NCBI RefSeq assembly: GCF_000012645.1
Contig: NC_007577.1
Coordinates: forward strand, 1,302,001-1,366,000
Direction of reading: 5' to 3'
Origin: Prochlorococcus marinus str. MIT 9312
GTDB taxonomy: Bacteria > Cyanobacteriota > Cyanobacteriia > PCC-6307 > Cyanobiaceae
Length of the DNA: 64,000 bases
Part shown: in pieces, positions 1 through 8,452 of the stretch
How positions within the stretch are numbered: the stretch's first letter is position 1
How the letters are laid out: each line of letters starts with the position of its first letter
Position numbers and translations under genes: made by a program
The notes under the pieces: generated by a model
What the model saw: only the letters and a program-made list of their open reading frames with translations
Database searches by the model: none
Told to the model about the DNA's origin: nothing

Positions 1-77
1 TTCTCTAGTATCAACATTTGCTTTGAATCAACAATTAAATGTTTTGAGTCAATTGTTGGCCATATAATTTCGTTCAT
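1..77 (-). CDS. NAD(P)H-hydrate repair enzyme (YjeF family), 5' end only
   Basis: Reading the minus strand from an ATG at 77 gives about 25 codons that run off the window edge, with a WPTIDSKHLIVDSKQM segment near the start. This looks like the N-terminus of cyanobacterial YjeF/NnrE-NnrD proteins, which repair hydrated NAD(P)H by epimerase and dehydratase steps. It is divergent from mnmA, with a 46-base gap holding both promoters. Too little is visible to see any catalytic motif, so the family call rests on the N-terminal resemblance alone. Confidence 0.5.
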   Translation of the reverse strand, partial: MNEIIWPTIDSKHLIVDSKQMLILE

Positions 78-123
78 AATTAGTACAAAGCAATTGAAGT
101 ACTGTTCAAAAATTTAAATTTCC

Positions 124-1281
124 ATGTTAAAGACACAAAAGGATAAAAAATTAGAGAACAATTTTTCTAATAATAATAAAACTAAAAAGAAGAAAAATAT
201 TATTGTAGGTCTTTCTGGTGGCGTAGATAGTTCCCTTTCAGCTGCTCTTCTTGTAGAAAGTGGCTGGGATGTTGAGGGACTAACTCTTTGGCTAATGAAA
301 GGACAAGGCTCCTGTTGTTCTGAAGGATTAGTAGATGCTGCTGGCCTTTGTGAAGATTTAGGAATTAATCATAAAATAATAGATTCAAGAGAAATTTTCG
401 AAAGAGAGGTAATTAAAAAAACTACTGAAGGCTACGAGAAAGGATTCACTCCACTTCCATGTTCGATGTGCAATAAGAATGTGAAGTTTGAAGAGATGCT
501 TAATTACGCAATAAACAAAAAAGACTTTACTCATATTGCGACAGGACATTACGCAAGGATAAAAAAATCATCTTATGCTGAAACACTTGATTACAAGAGC
601 TTTGTATTTAAGGACTTCCTTCTGCTCAGAGGTACTGACGAGAACAAAGACCAAAGTTATTTTCTTTATTCTCTTTCACAAGAAGTACTAAGCAGATTAG
701 TATTTCCTCTTGGTGAAATGAAAAAAGAAGAAACTAGAAAGGAAGCCCTGAGATTAGGCCTTAGAACCGCTCAAAAACCAGAAAGTCAAGATTTATGTTT
801 AGTTGAGCATTATGGATCAATGCAGAGATTTATCGACAAACACATTGAACCCAAAGAAGGAGAAATAATACATGTAAATGGGAAAGTCCTAGGCACTCAC
901 AATGGTATTCATCACTTTACAATAGGCCAAAGAAAAGGTTTGGGCATTGCTTGGCCTGAACCATTATATGTAAAAAGTTTAGACAGGGTAAAAAACATTG
1001 TTTATGTGGCAGATAAAAGTGATCTATTTAATAGAGAAGCAATAATTAGTAAGGTTAACTGGGTTTCAATAGAAGAACCTAAGCAAGAGATAGAAGTAGA
1101 AGCACAAATCAGATATAGAAGTCATCCAGTAAAAGGAACTTTAATACCTATGAAAAATTCAGATAATCCAGCGAATACATTTAAATTAATTTTTGAAGAA
1201 AGTCAAAGTTCGGTAACGCCCGGACAAGCTGCAGTTTTTTATAAAGGGGAAATTTTATTAGGTGGTGGATTAATTAATTAA
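124..1281 (+). CDS. mnmA: tRNA-specific 2-thiouridylase MnmA
   Basis: MnmA thiolates U34 of the wobble position in tRNA-Lys, -Glu and -Gln, using ATP and a relayed persulfide sulfur. The PP-loop motif SGGVDSS is at residues 31-37. The two catalytic cysteines fit Cys117 (SMCNKN) and Cys226 (ESQDLC). The length of 385 residues is slightly above the usual ~370 because of a Lys/Asn-rich N-terminal extension of about 25 residues; the ATG start is therefore plausible but an internal start cannot be excluded. It is convergent with lnt, with only four bases between the stops, both inside a TTAA repeat. Confidence 0.95.
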
Positions 1282-1293
1282 TTAATTAATTAA
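1270..1293. repeat. TTAA tandem repeat, six copies
   Basis: Six perfect TTAA units span the convergent 3' ends of mnmA and lnt and contain both stop codons (TAA at 1279-1281 on plus; 1286-1288 read on minus). The unit is its own reverse complement, so both genes end in the same Ile-Asn-stop codons. Such a microsatellite can change length by slippage, and adding or losing units would alter the C-termini. Confidence 0.85.
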
Positions 1294-2773
1294 TTTTCCA
1301 AAAGATATTTAATCCCATAAAAAATATAAACAAAATTAAAATAGGGTTATCTCCAAATTTTGTATAGAAAGTCTTTTCGGATGAAAAATTAGGGAACACT
1401 ATTTCATTTTGCTCAACATTTAAATCTAGCATTTGAATTATTTTTCCATCATCCTGAACCAAACCCGAAGGGCCTGTGTTTGATACGAGTAAATTATTTT
1501 TCTTATTTTCAATACTTCTTAACCTAGCCAAAGAAAGGAATTGATTATACAGCTTAATTGGATAGGGATCTAAATTTGCTACAGTAATTATTAGTTTTGC
1601 ACCGCTATTAATAGCCTTTCTTATTTTCACTCCATCACTAATTTCGTAACAGATAGCTACTGCTAATGGGGGTGTAAATTTAGGATCGAAAAATCTTGAA
1701 TCAGAGCCTGGTTGAATTCCTCCTACTGCAGATAATCCTCTTGAAAAACTATTTAGAAATCTAGGTATTTTTTCACCTAATGGAACAAGTCTATTTTTAT
1801 CTATGAAAGAGGTAAAAGATTTATCTCCAATTTGAAATCCGAGTAAAGAACTTCTCAACTCATTATCTAAATTTCTGAAACCTCCTACCAAAGTATTAAC
1901 CTTAATGCCTTTAGAAAAATAAAAATTATTAGATAGAGTTCCTTCAGGAGCAACAAGTAGTTTTGCTTGATTGGCTAAAGCATATTCTTGAGCTATAGAT
2001 TGTTTTTCTTTAATAAACTCATCATCTATTTTTAATTTTTCTCTAGTTGGGATATTTGTTTGCCAAATAGCCACAGGAAATTCAGAATTTCTTTTTATTG
2101 GATTTGTTAGGGCCCCAAATAAATGTAAGAAAACAATTATCAAAAGTCCAAAAATAAATATTTTTTTAAAATGAAGTTTTCTTCTCCATCTACCGTGACT
2201 TAAAAAAATCCAAAACCCAATCAATATTTGTAATACGCATAAACCACTTGCACCAATCCATCTTGCCAAAACAGCAAGATAAATATCTCCTGGGATAAGA
2301 CTCTCTCCTAAACCTATCCAGAAAAAAGGTGTTTGAGAAAGTATCAATTCACCAATCCCCCAAGTCAAAGATAAAAAAAATACTTTTATGGTTAAAGGCA
2401 TAATTTTCATTTTAAAAACATCCTCTCTCCAGAGAATCATTTCAACTAACAGCCCCCATAAATAAACTAATAACCCACCCCAAAAAGCACAAAATAATAA
2501 TATTGAAATCGCAATTATTAAACTTGCAAACCATGAAAACCCGAGCCATGTTAATGGATGAAGATCATATAACCATGAATGACTTATCAAAACAAAGAAA
2601 AAACCCCACCAAAAATTTGCTATTTTTCTTTCACTTCCCTCCCATAAAATAAATAAAGATATCGGCATAAAAATCAGCCAAAAGTGAGTTGAGACTGAAA
2701 TTCCTCCTAAAATCCCACCTAAACAAGGGTAAAAATATTGTCTTAAACTTTTAATTTGAGTCTGGATTAACAA
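1286..2773 (-). CDS. lnt: Apolipoprotein N-acyltransferase
   Basis: Lnt transfers the third acyl chain to the N-terminal cysteine of lipoproteins in the inner membrane. The 495-residue protein has about six hydrophobic segments in the first ~230 residues, then a carbon-nitrogen hydrolase domain. The family Glu-Lys-Cys triad is represented by Glu in VAPEGT, Lys in GEKIPRF and Cys in AICYEIS. A final membrane segment lies at the C-terminus. The start codon is TTG. It is divergent from the FKBP gene, and fits with the outer-membrane genes further on. Confidence 0.9.
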   Translation of the reverse strand: MLIQTQIKSLRQYFYPCLGGILGGISVSTHFWLIFMPISLFILWEGSERKIANFWWGFFFVLISHSWLYDLHPLTWLGFSWFASLIIAISILLFCAFWGGLLVYLWGLLVEMILWREDVFKMKIMPLTIKVFFLSLTWGIGELILSQTPFFWIGLGESLIPGDIYLAVLARWIGASGLCVLQILIGFWIFLSHGRWRRKLHFKKIFIFGLLIIVFLHLFGALTNPIKRNSEFPVAIWQTNIPTREKLKIDDEFIKEKQSIAQEYALANQAKLLVAPEGTLSNNFYFSKGIKVNTLVGGFRNLDNELRSSLLGFQIGDKSFTSFIDKNRLVPLGEKIPRFLNSFSRGLSAVGGIQPGSDSRFFDPKFTPPLAVAICYEISDGVKIRKAINSGAKLIITVANLDPYPIKLYNQFLSLARLRSIENKKNNLLVSNTGPSGLVQDDGKIIQMLDLNVEQNEIVFPNFSSEKTFYTKFGDNPILILFIFFMGLNIFWKIN

Positions 2774-2859
2774 TCTAAAATTACGAAATTAAATTTATAA
2801 TCACGCATTTATTGTACCTTTATTCTGTAAGATTAGTTTTAGTAACTTTCAAAATTTAA

Positions 2860-3432
2860 GTGAAAGAAGTCTTTATTAGTTTTGCGGTTTTTGTTTTTTG
2901 TGTTTCATTAACTCTTTTCAGTCAATTTAATTCACCACAAGTTGTTAATGCTGCCGAATCAGAAACTCAGTTAATTCAAAAAACACCTGTTGCAAAATCA
3001 TCAAATGTTTCAAATAATAATTTATTTGAGCTAGACCCATCAGATCCAAATCCTATACTTTTCGCTATGGCAGAAGAAACACAATCAGAAAGCAATTCAA
3101 GGACTACAGAAAGTGGTCTAATTATTTCGGATATCGTAAATGGAGAAGGAGATGAAGCTAGTGCTGGGCAAACAGTTACAGTAAATTATACAGGAACTTT
3201 AGAAGACGGGACAAAATTTGATACCAGTATCGGTAGAGCTCCATTCAGCTTTCCCTTAGGTGCTGGACGAGTAATAAAAGGTTGGGACGAAGGTGTCGTA
3301 GGCATGAAAGTTGGAGGCAAAAGAAAATTAACAATACCTCCGGAACTTGGATATGGATCAAGAGGGGCAGGAAATGTTATACCCGCCAATGCAACTTTGA
3401 TATTTGAAGTTGAATTATTAAAAGTCAATTAA
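2860..3432 (+). CDS. FKBP-type peptidyl-prolyl cis-trans isomerase, exported
   Basis: The gene has a GTG start. An N-terminal hydrophobic segment (about residues 5-31, ending near VVNA) looks like a signal peptide, followed by a low-complexity Ser/Asn/Glu linker to about residue 80. The C-terminal ~110 residues form one FKBP domain: [18 protein letters not shown], a [16 protein letters not shown] segment and [22 protein letters not shown]. Such proteins catalyse proline isomerisation in the periplasm or thylakoid lumen. The client is unknown. It stands alone, 78 bases before sodN. Confidence 0.9.
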   Translation: MKEVFISFAVFVFCVSLTLFSQFNSPQVVNAAESETQLIQKTPVAKSSNVSNNNLFELDPSDPNPILFAMAEETQSESNSRTTESGLIISDIVNGEGDEASAGQTVTVNYTGTLEDGTKFDTSIGRAPFSFPLGAGRVIKGWDEGVVGMKVGGKRKLTIPPELGYGSRGAGNVIPANATLIFEVELLKVN

Positions 3433-3510
3433 ATTAAGTAAGAAAAGTATTTAAGACTTTTCAATTTAGTTAATCGCCAAGTAATATATATACAACACCA
3501 AATATTTGAA

Positions 3511-3984
3511 ATGTTAAGTAAATTCATCAATTCTTTTCTAGATAAAAAATCCCCAATGACAGTCCATGCTCACTGTGATGGTCCTTGTGGTGTTTATGAT
3601 CCAGCATCTACGAGAGTTGCTGCTGAAGCAGTTTTATCAATGACAAAAAAACTTATTGCACTAGAAGTTCCTTCTAGTACTGATTCAGCAGAATGGGCTA
3701 CATACAGTAATACATTTTCTAGATATGTTGCAGTTAAAGAAGAGCAAGCAAAAGAAACAAAGAAAGAAATTCTAATTTTGTGGACAGATTACTTTAAACC
3801 AGTTCATTTAGAAACTTATCCGGACTTACATGAAACTATTTGGAAGGCGGCCAAATTATGCAGTGCATGCAAAGTTAATATTGATTTAGCTCAAGCTGAA
3901 GAACTCATGAGTTATGTAGAAAAGATTCATAATATTTTCTGGGCTTCAAAAGGAAGATCAGACGCTTTTGTAAAAGCTAGTTAA
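3511..3984 (+). CDS. sodN: Nickel superoxide dismutase precursor
   Basis: NiSOD disproportionates superoxide using nickel held in the N-terminal hook. The hook HCDGPCGVYDP starts at His21, with Cys22 and Cys26 as the nickel thiolates. Residues 1-20 (ending VHA) form the propeptide, which must be removed to free His21 as the axial ligand. The 157-residue precursor matches the family. The maturation protease follows directly. Using nickel instead of iron suits iron-poor open ocean water. An AT-rich region with a TAATATAT-like -10 box lies just upstream, but no operator is obvious. Confidence 0.97.
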   Translation: MLSKFINSFLDKKSPMTVHAHCDGPCGVYDPASTRVAAEAVLSMTKKLIALEVPSSTDSAEWATYSNTFSRYVAVKEEQAKETKKEILILWTDYFKPVHLETYPDLHETIWKAAKLCSACKVNIDLAQAEELMSYVEKIHNIFWASKGRSDAFVKAS

Positions 3985-3989
3985 TCAGA

Positions 3990-4385
3990 ATTATTTTCAA
4001 AAGTTTTTTTGATTTTATTTTATTTTTCATAGGTTTAAGAAAAACCGCGATAATAGCTGGTGACTCTATGTTGCCCTCCCTAAAAGAAGGAGATATCGTA
4101 TTTTTTAAAAAATATAAAAAGAATAAATCAATACTAAAAAATCGACAAATAGTTATTTTTAATCATCCACTTAAAAATAAAAACCTAATTAAAAGGATAA
4201 ATTCAGTGAATCAAAATAATATTGAGGTTCTTGGCGACAATATTGAATTTAGCGAAGATAGTAATAAATTTGGATTAATCAATAACGAAAAAATAATTGG
4301 GATTGTCACCTCTAAATTAATTATTCCTAAACTAAAAAATTTTTTAATTCAAAAAAACAGAAGCACTTCTTTGAATCCAAAATAA
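3990..4385 (+). CDS. sodX: Nickel SOD maturation protease (S26 signal peptidase family)
   Basis: This protease removes the SodN propeptide. The catalytic serine lies in GDSMLPSLKEGD and the Lys region follows. The first ATG (4068) is the Met directly after that serine, so it cannot be the true start. The frame is open back to a TAG at 3978-3980 and encodes a hydrophobic segment, then FIGLRKTAIIAGDSM, but contains no ATG, GTG or TTG. I give an ATT at 3990 as a tentative start, six bases after the sodN stop; ATT 3993, ATT 4017 or ATA 4029 are alternatives, as is slippage at a T7 run (4004-4010). The 3' end overlaps the convergent permease gene by 42 bases. Confidence 0.8.
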   Translation: MIFKSFFDFILFFIGLRKTAIIAGDSMLPSLKEGDIVFFKKYKKNKSILKNRQIVIFNHPLKNKNLIKRINSVNQNNIEVLGDNIEFSEDSNKFGLINNEKIIGIVTSKLIIPKLKNFLIQKNRSTSLNPK

Positions 4386-5015
4386 TCCCAAAGAAAAGGA
4401 AAGCCCTCCTGCTATAGCTTTTAATCTTTTAATAAATTTTTGACTTGCTTTAAAGGTGGTAAAAGATATTAAACAAGTAAAAAGATTCATACTTGTTAGT
4501 GAACCAATCAAATATGAAATCAAATATAAGCAAGCACTTGTTAAAGGTAGTGCTAAAGCAGGAAGAACTGCAAGAAAATGCGAACCTCCAGCTATACCGT
4601 GTAGCAAGCCTAAACCTGTCAAAGCATGTGAGTGCTTATTATTATTTTTTTGTTCCTTAACATGAAAGTGAAAGTGACGATGGGCAATTCCATTCTCATG
4701 CTTATGGGAATGAGAATGGATACTTAATTGAAAAGAATTTTTTATAGCAAATACTCCAACAATTAGGAGAGAAATTCCAACTAGGAATTCAGCAAAATTG
4801 GAAAATTTGTTTAATGGCGTAATATCCTTAATAAAAATCGCTATAAAAGCTAACAAGAGGACTCCTGAAGAATGTCCTAAGCCCCATGAGAAACTATTTT
4901 TAAGAGCTTTTCGGGGATCATTAATCGCTGCTGGTGCCATTGCAATTAGATGATCAGCGCCACTAACAACATGCACAAATCCTGCAACTATACCTGTTAA
5001 AATTACAGTCTGCAT
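4344..5015 (-). CDS. UreH/NicO-like metal permease, probable nickel transporter
   Basis: A 223-residue membrane protein with about six hydrophobic segments. It has an N-terminal HVVSGADHL motif resembling the His/Asp motif of UreH-, NicO- and HupE-type nickel/cobalt carriers, and a very His-rich loop around residues 100-130 (HSHSHKH, HRHFHFH, KHSH). Such loops bind Ni or Co. Its 3' end overlaps the SodN protease gene tail to tail. Context (sodN, protease) suggests it supplies nickel for NiSOD. Specificity is inferred from motif and neighbours, so cobalt or another role remains possible. Confidence 0.75.
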   Translation of the reverse strand: MQTVILTGIVAGFVHVVSGADHLIAMAPAAINDPRKALKNSFSWGLGHSSGVLLLAFIAIFIKDITPLNKFSNFAEFLVGISLLIVGVFAIKNSFQLSIHSHSHKHENGIAHRHFHFHVKEQKNNNKHSHALTGLGLLHGIAGGSHFLAVLPALALPLTSACLYLISYLIGSLTSMNLFTCLISFTTFKASQKFIKRLKAIAGGLSFSLGLFWIQRSASVFLN

Positions 5016-5070
5016 ATATATTCAGTACAACTCTGTTTAATTAATTTTATAGCACGATTTGAAGTCAAAA

Positions 5071-5958
5071 TTAAATTGAATTAAATAATTTCTTGAAAGA
5101 TTTTTCAATATCACTTTCTCTCATAAAAGTTTCACCAATTAATACTCCCTTGATCCCAATAGATCTAAGCGATTCTAAGTCTTGGGCACAATTAATTCCA
5201 GATTCACTAATGGGAAGAATATTTTGTTTTAAAAATATATCTGCATATATATGCATCAATTCTATCGATGTTTTTAAATCCGTTTTAAAAGTCTTTAAGT
5301 CCCTATTATTTATTCCAATCAAATTAAAAGATTTTAACTTTAGTATCCTTTCTAATTCATTATCGTTATGGACTTCAACAAGAACGCTCATCTTTAAATT
5401 ATCAGCTATTTTCTTTAGATAAATTAAATCGTCATCACTTAAAATCGCAGCGATTAATAATATTGCATCAGCACCAGATACCCTTGCTTTATAAATCTGA
5501 TAAGCAGAAATAATAAAATCTTTGCAGAGTAGAGGGAGATTAGTTGATTTCCTTACAGTTTCGAGTATTTCATAACTACCTTGAAAAAACCTTTTATCGG
5601 TAAGTACTGAGATACATGATGCTCCTAATTCTTCATAACAAATTGCTATGTCTTCAGGGTTAAAATCTTTTCTAATAACTCCTTTACTCGGACTAGCTTT
5701 TTTTATTTCAGCAATTAATCCTGGTTTTATTTTTGACTCCAAGATATTTTTATAAAAATCTTTGGGATCTGGAAGGTTTTCAATCTTTTTGATGAGATCT
5801 TCTAAAGAAACTATTTTTTTAAAATTCTTAATTTCAATATCCTTGTGCCATACAATTTCTTCTAGAATATTTTTTGCTTGTGCTTCTCTATGAGGCACGG
5901 CATATTCTAAATTTTCTACCCTTACTGTTGGATTTGGTGGCCTGCGTCTTATCTCCAT
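5071..5958 (-). CDS. trpC: Indole-3-glycerol-phosphate synthase
   Basis: TrpC closes the indole ring in tryptophan synthesis. The TIM-barrel shows [12 protein letters not shown] (catalytic Lys), [18 protein letters not shown] and ISESGI in the usual order. At 295 residues it carries the N-terminal extension typical of cyanobacterial TrpC ([19 protein letters not shown]). It is downstream of lpd by 12 bases on the same strand and so is probably cotranscribed with it; other trp genes are not nearby. Confidence 0.95.
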
Positions 5959-5970
5959 TAATTATAGGGA

Positions 5971-7410
5971 TTATTTTATTTGAGAAGCCGCTTGTTTATA
6001 TGCGACCTCAACCACTTCACTAAGAGTGGGATGAGTATGAACTTCTGTAGATAATTCAATTACATCTTGGTTCCTTGAAATAGCGTTCGAAATTTCTTGA
6101 ATTAAATCAGCTGCATGTAACCCAAAAATATGAGCACCTAATACTTTCCCATTATCTTTATTGAAAATCAACTTTAGCAATCCATCACTCTCCAATTCAG
6201 CCAATGCTTTTGAATTAGCCTTAAAGAAACTTTTGACAACTCCCAAAGTAAAATTTTCTTTTGCAGATATCTCTTTAGCTTCTGCTTCAGAGAGACCAAC
6301 TGAACTTATTTCAGGATGAGTAAAGGTTGCTGCAGGGATACTTTTATAGTTAATTTCGACGTTACCACCGCAAATATTATCAACAGCAATAGTACCTTGC
6401 GCTGCAGCTGTATGGGCAAGCATTAGTTTGCCTGTTACATCTCCAACAGCCCAAATGTTAGGTATTATTTCATCACCATTCTTAACCCTCATTTGATCAT
6501 CTATAGGAATGAAACCTTTTACTGTTTCTATCCCAGCCGACTCAAGATTTAAGTTATTACTATTAGGACTTCTGCCAGTTGCAACTAATACGGCATCAAC
6601 TTCTAAAGTTTCTACAACTTCTTTAGATTTTGCATCTGTCAGTTCTATTTTCACAGGACATCCAGGTGTTATTTTTGTAGCAAAGACATTTGATTTTGTG
6701 TCTATATCTCTAGCTTGAATAAGATTCTTCTTAGCAATTTTTGTAATGTCTGGATCAAATGTTGGCATAATATTTTCCAAAGCCTCAATCATGGTAACTT
6801 CACAACCTAGCGCAGTATAAACATCAGCAAATTCCAATCCTATATATCCGCTTCCAATAATAGCTATCCATCTTGGAAGCCACTCAAGTTTAACAGCATC
6901 ATCACTAGTAAATACAGTCCTATTATCCAAAGTTATTCCACGAGGAACAAAAGGAGAAGAACCAGTTGCTATAACAATATTCTTACATGTGAAGATTTTA
7001 TCAATTCCGTTTTTATCTCTTACACCTACTTTTTGATTTCCTTCAATTCTGCCAATGCCCAAAATAATTTCAACTCCACTCCTTTTGAGAGTTTTTGTTA
7101 AATTTTCTCTAACATTTAAAACTAAATTATTTGCATGATCTGCAATTTTTGATCTTTCAAACCTTACTGGGGAAGCATGAATACCAAATTTTGCTAAATG
7201 TTCATAATCAGCAATTTCTCTGACTTTTCCACTTGCAGCCAAAAGAGCTTTAGAGGGGACACACCCCTTGTTAACACAAGTGCCTCCCATGTCAGAAGAT
7301 TCTACTATTGCGACTTTCAGTCCCTTACCAGCAGCATGTTTAGCGGCATCAAAACCTCCATATCCTGCTCCTATTACGATTAAATCAAAATCAAAACTTG
7401 AATCAGTCAC
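5971..7410 (-). CDS. lpd: Dihydrolipoamide dehydrogenase
   Basis: E3 component of 2-oxoacid dehydrogenase and/or glycine cleavage complexes; it reoxidises dihydrolipoamide with NAD. The FAD motif GAGYGG is at 14-19, the redox-active disulfide Cys45-Cys50 is in GGTCVNKGCVPSK, an NAD site IIGSGYIGLEFADV lies near 183, and the C-terminal HPTLSE supplies the His-Glu pair. The 479-residue length is typical. It sits between the SpoU methyltransferase (7-base gap) and trpC (12-base gap) in a minus-strand run. Confidence 0.96.
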   Translation of the reverse strand: MTDSSFDFDLIVIGAGYGGFDAAKHAAGKGLKVAIVESSDMGGTCVNKGCVPSKALLAASGKVREIADYEHLAKFGIHASPVRFERSKIADHANNLVLNVRENLTKTLKRSGVEIILGIGRIEGNQKVGVRDKNGIDKIFTCKNIVIATGSSPFVPRGITLDNRTVFTSDDAVKLEWLPRWIAIIGSGYIGLEFADVYTALGCEVTMIEALENIMPTFDPDITKIAKKNLIQARDIDTKSNVFATKITPGCPVKIELTDAKSKEVVETLEVDAVLVATGRSPNSNNLNLESAGIETVKGFIPIDDQMRVKNGDEIIPNIWAVGDVTGKLMLAHTAAAQGTIAVDNICGGNVEINYKSIPAATFTHPEISSVGLSEAEAKEISAKENFTLGVVKSFFKANSKALAELESDGLLKLIFNKDNGKVLGAHIFGLHAADLIQEISNAISRNQDVIELSTEVHTHPTLSEVVEVAYKQAASQIK

Positions 7411-7417
7411 TTTTTAT

Positions 7418-8242
7418 CTACGTATTAGAGGTGTATGCGACTCTTTTTCGTTCTAGTAATAATGGAACTGCAACGCAAGCCACATTTAATGATTCTACAA
7501 GCTCACTATGCGGAATTGTAATTGTTTCATTAAAAGCTTCTTGAATTTTTTTATGAATACCTTGACCCTCATTACCCAAAATCAAGGCAGTAGACTTAGT
7601 CCAATCAATTTCCCAGTAGGGTTTTGAAGATTTTTTTGAACTTTTATTATGGCTACTAGTAGTAAAAATCTTAAATCCTACATTTGATAATTCATACAAA
7701 GACTTGCATAAAGAATTTAATATTTCTTCTTCAGTTCCATCAAATCTTAAAAATGGCAGATGAAAAACTGCGCCAGAAGATGCCCTTAATACCTTTTGGC
7801 TTAATGGATGGGCACCTCCAGCTAAAAGAATTGCATCAACGCCAGCAGCTAGAGCAGTTCTGAAAAGACTACCCATATTCCCAGGATCTTGAATCCTTTC
7901 GAGAACAAGAACAAAATCATCTTTAATATTAAATTGATAATTAGGTATTGATGAAATCTCTACCAAAGCTGCTATCCCATCTGGATTAATCGTTGAAATC
8001 GCAGATGCTAAGACTTCCTCTGAGACAATATTTATTAATGACGGTTGAAGCTTTTTGCTTAGATTTTCATTCTTTCTTAGCCATTTTTCGGTAACTAAAA
8101 TTTTGGAGGGAGTTTTTCCAGACTTCAACAATTCTTCAATGAGATGAGTACCCTCTATGCAAAAAAAATCTTGTTCTTTTCTAGAGAACCCTCTTTTAAA
8201 GGACCTAAATCTTTTAACTAGATTATTGTTTTTACTAGTTAT
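7418..8242 (-). CDS. SpoU/TrmH-family RNA 2'-O-methyltransferase
   Basis: The C-terminal SPOUT domain has LERIQDPGNMGSLFRTA, ALILGNEGQGI and IPHSELVESLNVACVAVPLL, the three family motifs, giving an rRNA or tRNA ribose methyltransferase. The first usable start codon (TTG at 8131) would cut off the substrate-binding N-domain, yet the frame stays open upstream and encodes a good family N-terminus (ITSKNNNLVKRF, then FFCIEGTHLIEELL). No ATG, GTG or TTG exists in that extension. ATA codons at 8242 and 8263 are the best placed; I use 8242. A T8 run (8161-8168 on plus) could also hide a frameshift. The RNA target is unknown. Confidence 0.8.
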   Translation of the reverse strand: MTSKNNNLVKRFRSFKRGFSRKEQDFFCIEGTHLIEELLKSGKTPSKILVTEKWLRKNENLSKKLQPSLINIVSEEVLASAISTINPDGIAALVEISSIPNYQFNIKDDFVLVLERIQDPGNMGSLFRTALAAGVDAILLAGGAHPLSQKVLRASSGAVFHLPFLRFDGTEEEILNSLCKSLYELSNVGFKIFTTSSHNKSSKKSSKPYWEIDWTKSTALILGNEGQGIHKKIQEAFNETITIPHSELVESLNVACVAVPLLLERKRVAYTSNT

Positions 8243-8452
8243 TTTTAAAAAAGTATTTTCTATGAGTAATTTAAATAATTTGTTATCAACTACATTTTAA
8301 TTACATTAATATTTTGATCAATTATTTATTAAATTTTTATTTCTTAAGAAATTAAAAAGTAAATTTTCACTTTTGTTTAATATTCATGACGTTACATAGG
8401 GTGGACTTAATATTATTAGTTTGTCATGATAAACCTAATAAATTAAGTCTTA

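Noticed and set aside
3447-3467. Hairpin GAAAAGT/ACTTTTC before sodN
   Set aside because: Short and AT-rich with no T-run; neither a clear terminator nor a known nickel operator.
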